Origin: Sulfitobacter mediterraneus
GTDB taxonomy: Bacteria; Pseudomonadota; Alphaproteobacteria; Rhodobacterales; Rhodobacteraceae
Assembly (NCBI RefSeq): GCF_003054325.1
Contig: NZ_QBKU01000009.1
Span: forward strand, 124,001-188,000
Length of the DNA: 64,000 nt
Direction: 5' to 3'
The notes below the pieces were generated by a model that had not been told where the DNA came from, made no database searches, and was given only the letters and a program-made list of their open reading frames with translations. Each line of letters opens with the position of its first letter. Position 1 is the stretch's first letter. The translations under genes and the position numbers were made by a program. Shown in pieces: positions 8,267 through 16,163 of this stretch.

Positions 8267-9058
8267 TCAAGCCCGGTGTGCGCCATCTGAAAGGGTTTTC
8301 ACAAAAGCCAGAACATCCGCCGTGCTGTCGCCTGCCGCGATGCGCGACACGATGGCAGAGCCGACCACGACACCATCTGCAACGCCTGCGATGGCTTCGG
8401 ACTTTGCCGGGGTGTTTACGCCAAATCCCACAATGACAGGCAGGCCGCTGGCCTTTTGGATGCGTGTGACCTCGGGGGCCACGTCGCCCGCTTCGGCCTC
8501 AGCCGCGCCGGTGATGCCGGTGATCGAGACATAATAAACAAAGCCCGAAGTGTTCTGCACAACCCGTGGCAAACGCTTGTCATCGGTGGTTGGCGTCGCC
8601 AGACGGATGAAGTTGAGCCCGGCAGCCTGTGCAGGCAGGCACAGCTCTTCGTCTTCTTCGGGGGGCAGATCCACCACGATCAACCCGTCAATGCCCGCCG
8701 CCTTGGCTGCCACCAGAAACGCATCGACCCCCATCGAATAGATCGGATTGTAATACCCCATCAGAACAATCGGTGTGGTGTCGTCATCTTTGCGGAACTC
8801 TGTTGCCATCTCAAGGGTGCGGTTGAGCGTCATGCCCGCTTCGAGGGCGCGCTGGCCAGCGAGTTGGATCGTCGGGCCATCGGCCATTGGATCCGTGAAG
8901 GGCAGGCCCAGTTCGATCACGTCCACGCCAGCCTCAGGCAAGCCGCGCATCACGGCCAAAGAGGCATCAAAATCGGGGTCACCGGCCATGATATAGGACA
9001 CAAAGGCTTTCTTGCCCTTGGCTTTGAGATCGGCAAATTTTGCGTCAATACGGGTCAT
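8267..9058 (-). CDS. trpA: Tryptophan synthase alpha subunit
   Basis: A 263-residue TIM-barrel enzyme that splits indole-3-glycerol phosphate into indole and glyceraldehyde-3-phosphate; indole is channelled to TrpB. Catalytic Glu49 ([11 protein letters not shown]) and Asp60 (MADGPTIQ) sit at exactly the canonical positions. The phosphate-binding GFGVNTP and the [13 protein letters not shown] motif are present near the C-terminus. No other trp gene lies in the window, as is usual in this group where trpA is separated from trpFB. Length is typical. Confidence 0.97.
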   Translation of the reverse strand: MTRIDAKFADLKAKGKKAFVSYIMAGDPDFDASLAVMRGLPEAGVDVIELGLPFTDPMADGPTIQLAGQRALEAGMTLNRTLEMATEFRKDDDTTPIVLMGYYNPIYSMGVDAFLVAAKAAGIDGLIVVDLPPEEDEELCLPAQAAGLNFIRLATPTTDDKRLPRVVQNTSGFVYYVSITGITGAAEAEAGDVAPEVTRIQKASGLPVIVGFGVNTPAKSEAIAGVADGVVVGSAIVSRIAAGDSTADVLAFVKTLSDGAHRA

Positions 9059-9211
9059 GTCGGTGGCCTTTCAATGCTGTTGCCTTCGGCAATGCCCAAA
9101 ACCGCCGGGGAAATCAATCCGCCACGCGGGGCAGGGGGCATTTTTGCATCTCCAGAGGGGCCAATTTACCTGCTCTCTTCAAATTTCGGCCCGGCGCCTT
9201 ATCTAAGAGGG

Positions 9212-9415
9212 ATGAATTATGTACTTGCCCTTTTTCTGCCGCCGCTTTCCATCCTGCTTTTGGGGCGGGTGTTTCTGAGCATCGTTGTGTTCCTGATCTG
9301 GGTGCCCGCGATATTGTTCACTGGCGGGCTGACCCATCCGATGTTTGTGCTGCTGGCCTGGATCTTGATCTATCAGACCCATGAGGACCGCCGCTATAAA
9401 CGCGACGCCCGCTGA
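9212..9415 (+). CDS. YqaE/Pmp3-family small membrane protein
   Basis: A 67-residue protein starting MNYVLALFLPPLSILLLGR with two transmembrane helices and a charged C-terminus (THEDRRYKRDAR). The PP in the first helix and overall plan match the Pmp3/YqaE/UPF0057 family, linked in other organisms to membrane potential and salt tolerance. The start at 9212 has a short AAGAGGG ribosome-binding sequence just upstream. It lies divergently from trpA and 59 bp before ychF, an arrangement seen in related genomes. Confidence 0.82.
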   Translation: MNYVLALFLPPLSILLLGRVFLSIVVFLIWVPAILFTGGLTHPMFVLLAWILIYQTHEDRRYKRDAR

Positions 9416-9474
9416 GGCTTGCGCAACGCCCTGCAAACCCCTAGGACAGCCCCTGATCTAAAAAGGACGGTATC

Positions 9475-10572
9475 ATGGGTTTCAAGATGGGTATTGTGGG
9501 GCTGCCGAATGTGGGCAAATCCACCCTTTTCAACGCGCTGACCCGCACGGCGGCGGCGCAGGCGGCAAATTTTCCGTTCTGCACCATCGAACCCAACGTT
9601 GGAGAGGTGGCTGTGCCGGACGCGCGGCTGGATAAATTGGCGGCGATTGCTGGCTCCAAACAGATCATCCCGACGCGGATGACCTTTGTGGACATTGCCG
9701 GCCTCGTCAAAGGTGCCTCCAAGGGCGAAGGTCTGGGCAACCAGTTCCTCGCCAACATCCGCGAAGTGGATGCCATCGCCCATGTGCTGCGCTGTTTTGA
9801 AGACGGCGATGTGACCCATGTCGAAGGCCGCGTTGATCCGGTTGCCGATGCAGAAACCATCGACACTGAATTGATGCTTGCCGACATTGAAAGCATCGAA
9901 AAGCGCTTGCAAAACATCGTGCGCAAAGTGCGCGGCGGTGACAAAGAGGCCGTTCAGCAGGAACGCCTGATGCGCATGGCACTAGAGGCGTTGGAGGCAG
10001 GCAATCCTGCGCGTGTGGTCGAGGTGGACGAGGAAGACGCCAAAGCCTGGCGCATGCTGCAACTGCTGACCACCAAACCCGTGCTTTATGTGTGCAACGT
10101 TGGCGAAAGCGAAGCGGCAGAGGGCAATGATTTCTCAGCCAAAGTGGCCGAGATGGCGGCCGCGCAGGGCAACGCCCATGTGATCATCTCCGCCCAGATC
10201 GAAGAAGAGATCAGCCAGCTGGAAGCCGACGAAGCCGATATGTTCCTTGAGGAGATGGGCCTGAAAGAAGCGGGTCTCGACCGTTTGATCCGTGCAGGTT
10301 ATGAGCTGCTGCATCTGGAAACCTATTTCACCGTCGGCCCCAAAGAGGCCCGCGCCTGGACCATCAAAACCGGCACCTCCGCGCCCAAAGCGGCCGGTGT
10401 GATCCACGGCGATTTCGAAAAAGGCTTCATCCGCGCCGAGACCATTGCCTATGACGATTTTGTGTCTTTGGGCGGCGAGGGGCCTGCAAAAGAGGCAGGC
10501 AAAATGCGCGCCGAGGGTAAGGCCTATACCGTCAAAGACGGCGATGTGCTGCACTTCTTGTTTAATACTTAA
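9475..10572 (+). CDS. ychF: Redox-regulated ATPase YchF (Obg family)
   Basis: A 365-residue P-loop ATPase/GTPase of the Obg family associated with ribosomes and the oxidative-stress response. The P-loop GLPNVGKST is at residues 9-17; the switch region ([14 protein letters not shown]) and [20 protein letters not shown] follow; the C-terminal TGS domain contains [27 protein letters not shown]. Length matches the family (363-366). It ends with 4 bp of tail-to-tail overlap with the HTH-TPR gene. The identity is certain. Confidence 0.97.
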   Translation: MGFKMGIVGLPNVGKSTLFNALTRTAAAQAANFPFCTIEPNVGEVAVPDARLDKLAAIAGSKQIIPTRMTFVDIAGLVKGASKGEGLGNQFLANIREVDAIAHVLRCFEDGDVTHVEGRVDPVADAETIDTELMLADIESIEKRLQNIVRKVRGGDKEAVQQERLMRMALEALEAGNPARVVEVDEEDAKAWRMLQLLTTKPVLYVCNVGESEAAEGNDFSAKVAEMAAAQGNAHVIISAQIEEEISQLEADEADMFLEEMGLKEAGLDRLIRAGYELLHLETYFTVGPKEARAWTIKTGTSAPKAAGVIHGDFEKGFIRAETIAYDDFVSLGGEGPAKEAGKMRAEGKAYTVKDGDVLHFLFNT

Positions 10573-12128
10573 GCGCGTTCTGCTGCGTCGATCTTGGCCA
10601 ACAAGTCGTCGCAGCGCTGCGTCTGATACTCGGACCCTTCCACAAAAATCGCCCGCGCCTGCGCTAAATAGTGTCGTGCCTCAACCAAATGCGCGGGGTT
10701 AGGATCGACTGTATATCGCGCAACGGCCAGATCGGCGATGTTCCATTGCAGACGTGCCCATTGGAAGGGAGCATGCGTTTTCAAATCGACCCCTTCACAG
10801 GCGGCATATCCCTCTCTGGCCGCGTCAAAAAAGGATGCCTTACCGGCAATCTCTCCGCGCCACCTCAGCGCAACGGCGAGATTGTTCTGTGTCGTCTCCC
10901 AGTCAAGCGGGTCTCTAGTCCTGTCTTTTAGGCTGAGTGCAGCTGTCAAGGCTTCTCCGGCCTCTTGCAACGTTGCATCGCTTCGGGTGAGTTCACCGAG
11001 GGATTGTAGCGATGATCCGAGGTTGTGCCAAGCGGCTTTCTGGTTCTCATCGCTTTCCGCAATATGCATTTTTAATGACGCGCGGTGCGCTTTGACTGCG
11101 TCTTCCAAGAATGTTGGATCATTTGCGCGCTCACCCATTTCTTCTAGAACACAGCCAAGACCACCCTGTGACGCGGCCCAATTCGCAGGTTCTTTTTCCT
11201 TGTTCGTCTTGCTGATTGCCGCAGTGAACGCTGTTCTGGCGATGCGCAAGTGCCTATCCTTTGTCGAGCGTTCCGCAAGGCGAAAATGACACCAACTTAA
11301 GGTATGCAGTGCCGAAGCCTCTAGCCGCCTTTTACCTTTCGCCCGGTCGTCGTAGTTGGCTTTGGCAAGGGCGAGCGCAACAGTGAGCGCAAACATATCC
11401 CCAACTTTGTCGCCCTCATCTCGCCAAGCCTGCGCAAGTCTGTTCAACGCCCAAAACACGCCGCCGGGCGCGGCTTGCCGGTACTGATCTGCAATCAGCC
11501 GTTTCGCCGCAAGATCAGGTCGATTGCGCAGGCGGTCTTGGTTCAGTTGCTTTTTCAGATGCAGCGCGGCCACCTGATCAAGCCGGTCCTGTTCCTCATC
11601 CAGTAACCGAGCCGCCTCGTCAAAGTCGCCATCATCGTTTAGCGCATCAACCTGCCACATCAGGGCCGCAAACTGTGCATCTGCGTTGCCCGCAAGTGCT
11701 GCAATATCCTTGTTCCGCACCAATTCTTCCAAGGCCGCCCGCACGCTGACATAGGCAGTCTCGCGGTCCTTGTGATCGCCTTCGGTAAAGCGGTTGGCGA
11801 GTTGGATCAAAAGATCATCCGTTGCACCTGCGGTCGCGCCCTCACGGCGCAAACGATCTACAACCTGATCGGCTTCCTGCTCGGCTTTCGTCTCGCCGCT
11901 CTCGGCGGTTTCTTCGGCATCAAGGAATTTGTCGAGCCAGCTTTCGTCAAGTTCCAGCAGTTTTACAAATCGACCGACAGACGTGAACCCAAGCGCCTCT
12001 TTTTGCCCCTTCTCCACCTTCGAGATGATCGAGTTTCCGACAGGAGGGTCAAAGGCGTCGCCAAGTTGTTTTTGATTCCATCCCCGCTTGCCACGCGCAA
12101 GTTTCACTGCGCGCCCGAAGGCTTTCAA
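10569..12128 (-). CDS. HTH (XRE-like) domain protein with TPR-like repeats
   Basis: A 519-residue protein beginning with a Cro/C1-type helix-turn-helix (about residues 3-60, GRAVKLARGKRGWNQKQLGD) and a helical linker, followed by repeated 55-60-residue TPR-like units in the C-terminal half, for example AASQGGLGCVLEEMGERAND, NLGSSLQSLGELTRSDATL and NLAVALRWRGEIAGKASFF. DNA-binding plus TPR is typical of ligand- or protein-sensing regulators, and it is also seen near mobile DNA. Translation appears to begin at a TTG (12128); an in-frame stop lies about 10 codons upstream and no good ribosome-binding site is visible, so the start is uncertain. It is next to the tRNA-Ser insertion and may be accessory. 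Confidence 0.72.
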   Translation of the reverse strand: MKAFGRAVKLARGKRGWNQKQLGDAFDPPVGNSIISKVEKGQKEALGFTSVGRFVKLLELDESWLDKFLDAEETAESGETKAEQEADQVVDRLRREGATAGATDDLLIQLANRFTEGDHKDRETAYVSVRAALEELVRNKDIAALAGNADAQFAALMWQVDALNDDGDFDEAARLLDEEQDRLDQVAALHLKKQLNQDRLRNRPDLAAKRLIADQYRQAAPGGVFWALNRLAQAWRDEGDKVGDMFALTVALALAKANYDDRAKGKRRLEASALHTLSWCHFRLAERSTKDRHLRIARTAFTAAISKTNKEKEPANWAASQGGLGCVLEEMGERANDPTFLEDAVKAHRASLKMHIAESDENQKAAWHNLGSSLQSLGELTRSDATLQEAGEALTAALSLKDRTRDPLDWETTQNNLAVALRWRGEIAGKASFFDAAREGYAACEGVDLKTHAPFQWARLQWNIADLAVARYTVDPNPAHLVEARHYLAQARAIFVEGSEYQTQRCDDLLAKIDAAERA

Positions 12129-12644
12129 AATATCCGGGTCAACTTTAGGCAGCTTTTCTCAAATTCGGGAAATCCCAGACCACTCTTAGCCAACTTGGGC
12201 ATCTTTGAGCTGCCGCGTCAGACGTCCCAATCCTCCATATTTAAAGGTGTCATGACAACGTCTTAACCCAAAGGCGGGCCCGTCGCATTTAAAGGAACAT
12301 ATCCAATGATGTGGCAACTTCAACCAATGATTGCGTGGATGATGTCCGCGCAAGGCAGCAACGTAACCTTCGCATTGATCTGCACACTCGCACTTTGCGG
12401 TATCCCGGTGCGTTGGGTGGTCGTACTGACGATCATCTTGCACCTCAGTCTGGCTTTCGCCAGCGGCAGTGCTTCGGCCGCCCTCTGAACCAGCAAGAGG
12501 GGCAGGGACACCCCGTTCCCGCCCTAGAGCACCCCCGAAATTGCACCGCCCCCGTGTACGGGAGTGAACAGGGGGTGCACGCATGGCACTGCCTTTCAAA
12601 ATCATGGCAAAAACCCCCTTGCCCTCCTCAGATCCCACAGCTAA
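12129..12644. other. Region between the HTH-TPR gene and the tRNA-Ser remnant
   Basis: About 500 bases with no well-supported long gene. It holds one small candidate ORF (12306-12488) and a GC-rich inverted repeat around 12542-12580 (TGCACC...GGTGCA arms) that could be a terminator or hairpin. The original promoter of tRNA-Ser would be expected just before 12645, because the right-hand intact tRNA has lost its native upstream sequence. Confidence 0.4.
12306..12488 (+). CDS. Possible small hydrophobic protein
   Basis: A 60-residue candidate with one or two hydrophobic segments (FALICTLALCGIPVRW and VVVLTIILHLSLAFA). AAGGA lies 9 bases before ATG 12306, an acceptable ribosome-binding site. No family is recognised. 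A chance ORF is about as likely as a real gene; the good ribosome-binding site and coherent membrane-like composition are the only support. Confidence 0.3.
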   Translation: MMWQLQPMIAWMMSAQGSNVTFALICTLALCGIPVRWVVVLTIILHLSLAFASGSASAAL

Positions 12645-12693
12645 ACGGGTCAGCGGAGACGTGGCCGAGTGGTCGAAGGCGCTCCCCTGCTAA
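12645..12693 (+). repeat. Left 49-bp repeat with truncated tRNA-Ser 5' half
   Basis: Identical to 14342-14390. Bases 12655-12693 are the tRNA-Ser 5' half (acceptor strand, D arm, anticodon stem 5' strand and GCT anticodon) ending two bases after the anticodon. After 12693 the sequence diverges and cannot complete the cloverleaf, so this copy is a pseudo-tRNA and the probable attL core. Confidence 0.85.
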
Positions 12694-12762
12694 AGACCTG
12701 CGTTTCCACGCAGAGTGTTGATTTAGTTATGTAAATTTGCCTGATGCGCGAAACTGTACGGA

Positions 12763-12770
12763 TTTTGCAC
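12763..12770 (+). repeat. TTTTGCAC motif at the left end of the insertion
   Basis: One copy of the octamer found three times in 11-bp phase at the right end (14199-14228). Its presence 70 bp inside the left repeat is what an integrase arm-type site in attL would look like. Confidence 0.45.
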
Positions 12771-12787
12771 AGCTCGTTGCTCGCTTC

Positions 12788-13930
12788 CTAGTTAAATTTG
12801 AACCTTCGTCGGAGCGAGAAGCCGATGAACAATAACAAAGCAATAGTGGTGATCCCATGGACCAGCATTAGGGTAGCGCTCGCAATGTTTGACGGAATGA
12901 CTAGGCTTCGAGGAGAGATGCCAGCATACGGGAATACTAAGTTGGATAATGCTGCGACAAGCGCCCTAGACCAATCGTTCAGGTCTTTGACCCATTGAGG
13001 AGCGCTAGTCGCCGAGGTGGTGCCGCAGCACCATAGGGCAATCCACAAAACCGCAGTGGAAATGAACAACCAGAAAAGAGCTTTTTGGGGTCGCAATCCA
13101 TAGTCGCAGGCAAATTTCCAAACTAGGAGCGCAAATTTCTCAAGGCCGGGCTCGGAGGTGGTGTACTCAAGCCCCAACTCAGTCCCCCTAGCCAAATGAG
13201 CTAGGTTAGACATGCCATACCTCTGCGCCCAGTTATGTAAGTCCCGATAGCTCTGAAGGCTAGCTTGCGGCGCATAGTAAATTTGGCTGTCAGCAGCCTT
13301 CACTACTTCCTGCAATGCGGTTCCGGTTTCAGCCTCCATCTCAAAGGGCCTGTTATCGAATACAAGATCAAAAGGCTTCCGGTCATCTGAATCTTCGAAG
13401 CGTAAATTAAGTATGCGGCAGTTTCTAAATTCAGCTTGTGTCTGCGAGACGTTACGGTCCAGTCGCAACTCTCCAATCACACAGTTTTCTATCAAAACAG
13501 TTTGATGGTCTTGATGAGTGCCAAAAAGAGTCAGTTGCCCCAGCTTGCAATTCTTGACTTCTAGCCGCTGACCAGAAAAATGAAGCCGATCAATAGATGC
13601 GTTCCAAATCACAAGATTGGAATGTCTTTTGAACTCCAGAAGTTTGAAGAGCTTTTTTGATTTGCTGGTAAGCGTTCGGTATGGATCCTGAGGGGAATCG
13701 GCTATGAAGGAGTTGATCTCGTCCATCGCCTCCCACTTTTCTTCAAACTGGGCCTGAGAAATGTTTGTGCCTTTACGGTCTTTAGCTTGGCCTTTTTCCA
13801 GTATGATCTGGATACCGGGCTGGTCGCGGTGTTTTGGCAGATTTTTGTAGAGAGCTGCCGAGCCTTTAGGTATCATGTTGAAAAACTGCCTCTTGCTAAG
13901 ATCAGCGCGGATTTTGCCAGTACTCTCCAT
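12788..13930 (-). CDS. Unrecognised membrane protein carried by the tRNA-Ser insertion
   Basis: A 380-residue protein I do not recognise. Residues about 1-120 are charged and helical. The middle (about 105-185) has regularly spaced short strands (IDRLHFSG, LEVKNCKLGQLTLFG, VLIENCVIGELRLDR, AEFRNCRILNLRFED) resembling a degenerate pentapeptide-repeat beta-helix. The C-terminal third has two clear transmembrane helices (ALFWLFISTAVLWIALWCCG and MLVHGITTIALLLFIGFSL) with a hydrophobic re-entrant-like stretch between them (ALVAALSNLVFPYAGISP), and a basic end RRRFKFN. A beta-helix sensor attached to a two-helix membrane module would be compatible with an ion channel or a membrane-acting defence effector, but that is speculation. 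It is the only cargo between the 49-bp repeats and is poorer in GC than flanking genes. Confidence 0.75.
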   Translation of the reverse strand: MESTGKIRADLSKRQFFNMIPKGSAALYKNLPKHRDQPGIQIILEKGQAKDRKGTNISQAQFEEKWEAMDEINSFIADSPQDPYRTLTSKSKKLFKLLEFKRHSNLVIWNASIDRLHFSGQRLEVKNCKLGQLTLFGTHQDHQTVLIENCVIGELRLDRNVSQTQAEFRNCRILNLRFEDSDDRKPFDLVFDNRPFEMEAETGTALQEVVKAADSQIYYAPQASLQSYRDLHNWAQRYGMSNLAHLARGTELGLEYTTSEPGLEKFALLVWKFACDYGLRPQKALFWLFISTAVLWIALWCCGTTSATSAPQWVKDLNDWSRALVAALSNLVFPYAGISPRSLVIPSNIASATLMLVHGITTIALLLFIGFSLRRRFKFN

Positions 13931-14341
13931 TGTAAATCTGTGTTGCTCAAATCTGTGCTCCTCGTCGAAACGAAAGTCCGGATCAGCTATCCCGACAGGT
14001 TACTTGTGCTCCAAAAACTAGTCCACCATTGAAGAGTAACTCTACTTAAAGAGCACGCGATCGTGCTTCTAGTCAACTTAAGATAGTTTCCCTTCGAAAG
14101 GGAGCGCCCTCGATGTAAATTCTGTTCCTATACATCAGGTTAGACCCCTCCCAAATGCGATTTGCACGGGATCTGCACACAAGTATCAGACGAGGTGTTT
14201 TTGCACGGATTTTGCACCGGTTTTGCACGAATTGTAGAAAAATGCCGATGAAACTCGTGGAAAATCAATAAAATCATGGACTTACAAATAGTGAAGAAAT
14301 TTTCAATAAACCCCTTGTAATTACAGGGGGTTACAAGGCAT
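13931..14341. other. Non-coding right arm of the insertion
   Basis: No gene is visible. Upstream of the membrane-protein start is a 15-bp tandem repeat with AAATCTGTG at 13934 and 13949, possibly an operator. TTTGCAC-type motifs cluster at 14161-14228. At 14311-14330 there is an almost perfect 20-bp palindrome (CCCCTTGTAATTACAGGGGG), and CCTTGTAA (14313-14320) is inverted as TTACAAGG (14331-14338), immediately before the 49-bp repeat. Because the integration replaced the native tRNA upstream region, the promoter now driving tRNA-Ser should also lie here. Confidence 0.5.
14161..14228 (+). repeat. Phased TTTTGCAC repeats, candidate integrase arm sites
   Basis: TTTTGCAC occurs at 14199-14206, 14210-14217 and 14221-14228, exactly 11 bp apart, so on one face of the helix. 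A shorter copy (TTTGCAC) is at 14161-14167. The same octamer occurs once near the opposite end (12763-12770). This asymmetric arrangement, several sites on one side and one on the other, resembles arm-type sites of tyrosine-recombinase att regions. Confidence 0.55.
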
Positions 14342-14390
14342 ACGGGTCAGCGGAGACGTGGCCGAGTGGTCGAAGGCGCTCCCCTGCTAA
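14342..14390 (+). repeat. Right 49-bp repeat (attR core)
   Basis: Exact copy of 12645-12693. It supplies the 5' half of the functional tRNA-Ser gene; identity stops two bases past the anticodon, locating the crossover in or before the anticodon loop. Confidence 0.85.
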
Positions 14391-14441
14391 GGGAGTAGGC
14401 CCGGAAGGGTCTCGAGGGTTCGAATCCCTTCGTCTCCGCCA
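14352..14441 (+). tRNA. tRNA-Ser (GCT anticodon)
   Basis: A complete serine tRNA. The acceptor stem GGAGACG (14352-14358) pairs with CGTCTCC (14431-14437); discriminator G and an encoded CCA follow. The anticodon GCT (14386-14388) reads AGC/AGU codons. A long variable arm (around TAGGCCCGGAAGGGTCTC) marks it as class II, and the T loop GGTTCGAATCC is canonical. Its 5' half is shared with the upstream dead copy, so this gene is a chimera of element-derived 5' half and native 3' half. Confidence 0.95.
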
Positions 14442-14556
14442 CCATACCCCGAAATGTGAAGCCATCCGCCATGCTCGGGCGTTGATGTGGCGTTAGCCGT
14501 TTGGGCGACGGGTGCATGCGCCGATGGGTCTGCATTGCACCGCCAATATACTGCGC

Positions 14557-15717
14557 TCATGATCTGGCTGCCGAGAGATGCCTCACGGCGCGGGCGATGA
14601 TGCGTTCTTCGTCGGTTGGGATCACCATCACCTTGGTCTGGCCCAATCCAATGTCGCTCGCGTTGCGAATGTTCAGTGCGGGGTCGATTTCAATGCCTAG
14701 AAATTCTAGCCCATCGCCAATGCGTTGTCTGATTTCGGCGGCGTTTTCGCCGATGCCGCCGCAAAACACCAGCGCGTCCAGACCGCCAAGGACGGCCGCC
14801 AATGCGCCCACCTCGCGCCGTGCCCGGAATACGTAGTAGTCAATGGCCTGCTGCGCCTCAGGCATTTCCGAGGCCAGAAGGCTGCGCATATCGCTGGTCA
14901 GGCCCGACAGGCCCAACAGCCCGCTGCCTTCGTAAAGCATTTGCATCACCTCATGCGGTGGCAATCCTTCTTGTTCGATCAGATATAACACCACGCCGGG
15001 ATCAATCTGCCCGCACCTTGTGCCCATGGGCAACCCGTCGAGCGCGGAAAACCCCATGGTGGACCCAACGCTGCGCCCCGCCCGGATGGCGCACATCGAC
15101 GCGCCGTTGCCCAGATGTGCCACGATGATCCGGCCTTGGTGCAACTCGGGATGATCGCGTTTGATCACCCCGGTGATGTAATCATAGCTCAGCCCGTGAA
15201 ACCCGTACCTCCGGATTCCCGCGTCGTAATAGCGGCGGGGGATTGCGAAGGTATCGTTGACCCAAGGATGGCCGCGATGAAAGGCCGTATCAAAACAACC
15301 GACCTGAACGGCGTTGGGAAAGGCCTGCTGGGCTACGGCAACGGCGGCGAGGTTATGCGGCTGGTGCAAGGGGGCGAGGGACCTCAGATCGGACAGGGCC
15401 GCCAGTACATCTTGGGTCAGGATAACCGGCGCGGAAAACTGCGGGCCGCCATGCACAATGCGGTGGCCGACGCCAGTGATGGTGAGATCGGCCAGCGGCC
15501 CCGTTAGTGCTTCGATCACCCGCGTCAGGGCGTCGGCCTGGGTCGGCGCGGCAACTTTTGTTGCGGTTGTACCTTCGGACGTTGTGAGGATGAGCCGCGC
15601 AGCGGTGCCGATGCCGTCGATCTGGCCATGCAACAGCTCAACCGGGTCAGCAGCATCGCGGTAAAGCCCGAATTTCATCGAGGACGAACCGGCGTTGAGG
15701 GTCAAAATGCCAGTCAT
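14557..15717 (-). CDS. ackA: Acetate/propionate family kinase
   Basis: A 386-residue kinase that interconverts acetate plus ATP with acetyl phosphate. The N-terminal signature ILTLNAGSSSMKF, the substrate-pocket segment GHRIVHGG, FDTAFHRG, the RRYGFHGLSYDYI motif and the nucleotide-binding HLGNGASMCAIRAGRSVGSTMGF appear in order. Slightly shorter than E. coli AckA but normal for alphaproteobacteria. No phosphate acetyltransferase or phosphoketolase gene is adjacent, so the partner enzyme lies elsewhere. Butyrate or propionate kinase activity is possible within the family. Confidence 0.93.
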   Translation of the reverse strand: MTGILTLNAGSSSMKFGLYRDAADPVELLHGQIDGIGTAARLILTTSEGTTATKVAAPTQADALTRVIEALTGPLADLTITGVGHRIVHGGPQFSAPVILTQDVLAALSDLRSLAPLHQPHNLAAVAVAQQAFPNAVQVGCFDTAFHRGHPWVNDTFAIPRRYYDAGIRRYGFHGLSYDYITGVIKRDHPELHQGRIIVAHLGNGASMCAIRAGRSVGSTMGFSALDGLPMGTRCGQIDPGVVLYLIEQEGLPPHEVMQMLYEGSGLLGLSGLTSDMRSLLASEMPEAQQAIDYYVFRARREVGALAAVLGGLDALVFCGGIGENAAEIRQRIGDGLEFLGIEIDPALNIRNASDIGLGQTKVMVIPTDEERIIARAVRHLSAARS

Positions 15718-16163
15718 CGTATTTTTCCTTGCTCTGAATGCCTCATCATATCCCGGTCACTCACCCGCCGCGAGAGGCTGCAAGGCGAATATTCCTGTGC
15801 CGTCGCCCCCGATTTACACAGCAATTGATTAAGACGCTTTCGTGACATTTGGCAGGATCTTTTGTTTTCGGGCGGCGAATTAGGGCAAGAAATTGCGGTT
15901 TGGGCAACAATCGCATTGGCTAAGGTCGGCGGATATCGGCGCAACCTGTCGCGGTGCAGCGCTAGATCGCCCACAGCATATGGTGAAAATCGCAAAAATC
16001 GGCGGTGATCCGCCCTTGCGCGGCGGAAAGCGGCCTTTCTGACAATTGCTCGAATTCGAACATAGATTTTTCACGTTTTGCGGGAATCAATGGACGCCAA
16101 CAATAAATGTGGCCACGGGTCTGAAGCCAGACCGGGCCGCACAATAACCTTGGGAGAGACCAA
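15718..16163. other. Intergenic region between ackA and the RTX protein gene
   Basis: 446 bases separating two divergently transcribed genes; no supported gene. A weak sigma70-like promoter for the RTX gene may be CTGACA (16039-16044) with TAGATT (16063-16068), about 95 bases before the start. A 10-bp palindrome TCGAATTCGA at 16050-16059 falls between these boxes and could be an operator. GGGAGAG at 16152-16158 is the ribosome-binding site. Confidence 0.35.

Larger units (their letters stand above)
12645..14390. mobile_element. 1.7-kb insertion in tRNA-Ser(GCT) flanked by 49-bp direct repeats
   Basis: The 49 bases at 12645-12693 are repeated exactly at 14342-14390. They cover 10 bases of upstream sequence plus the 5' half of tRNA-Ser through the anticodon loop. 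This is the footprint of site-specific integration in the anticodon loop: the left copy is a dead half-tRNA and the right copy rebuilds the full tRNA. Between them lie one gene (12788-13930) of visibly lower GC than its neighbours and a non-coding arm with phased TTTTGCAC repeats. No integrase gene is present, so this is a remnant, or an element mobilised in trans. Confidence 0.75.

Noticed and set aside
12186-12638. Minus-strand 150-residue reading frame next to the tRNA remnant
   Set aside because: No ribosome-binding site, no recognisable domain, and a composition typical of an out-of-frame reading.
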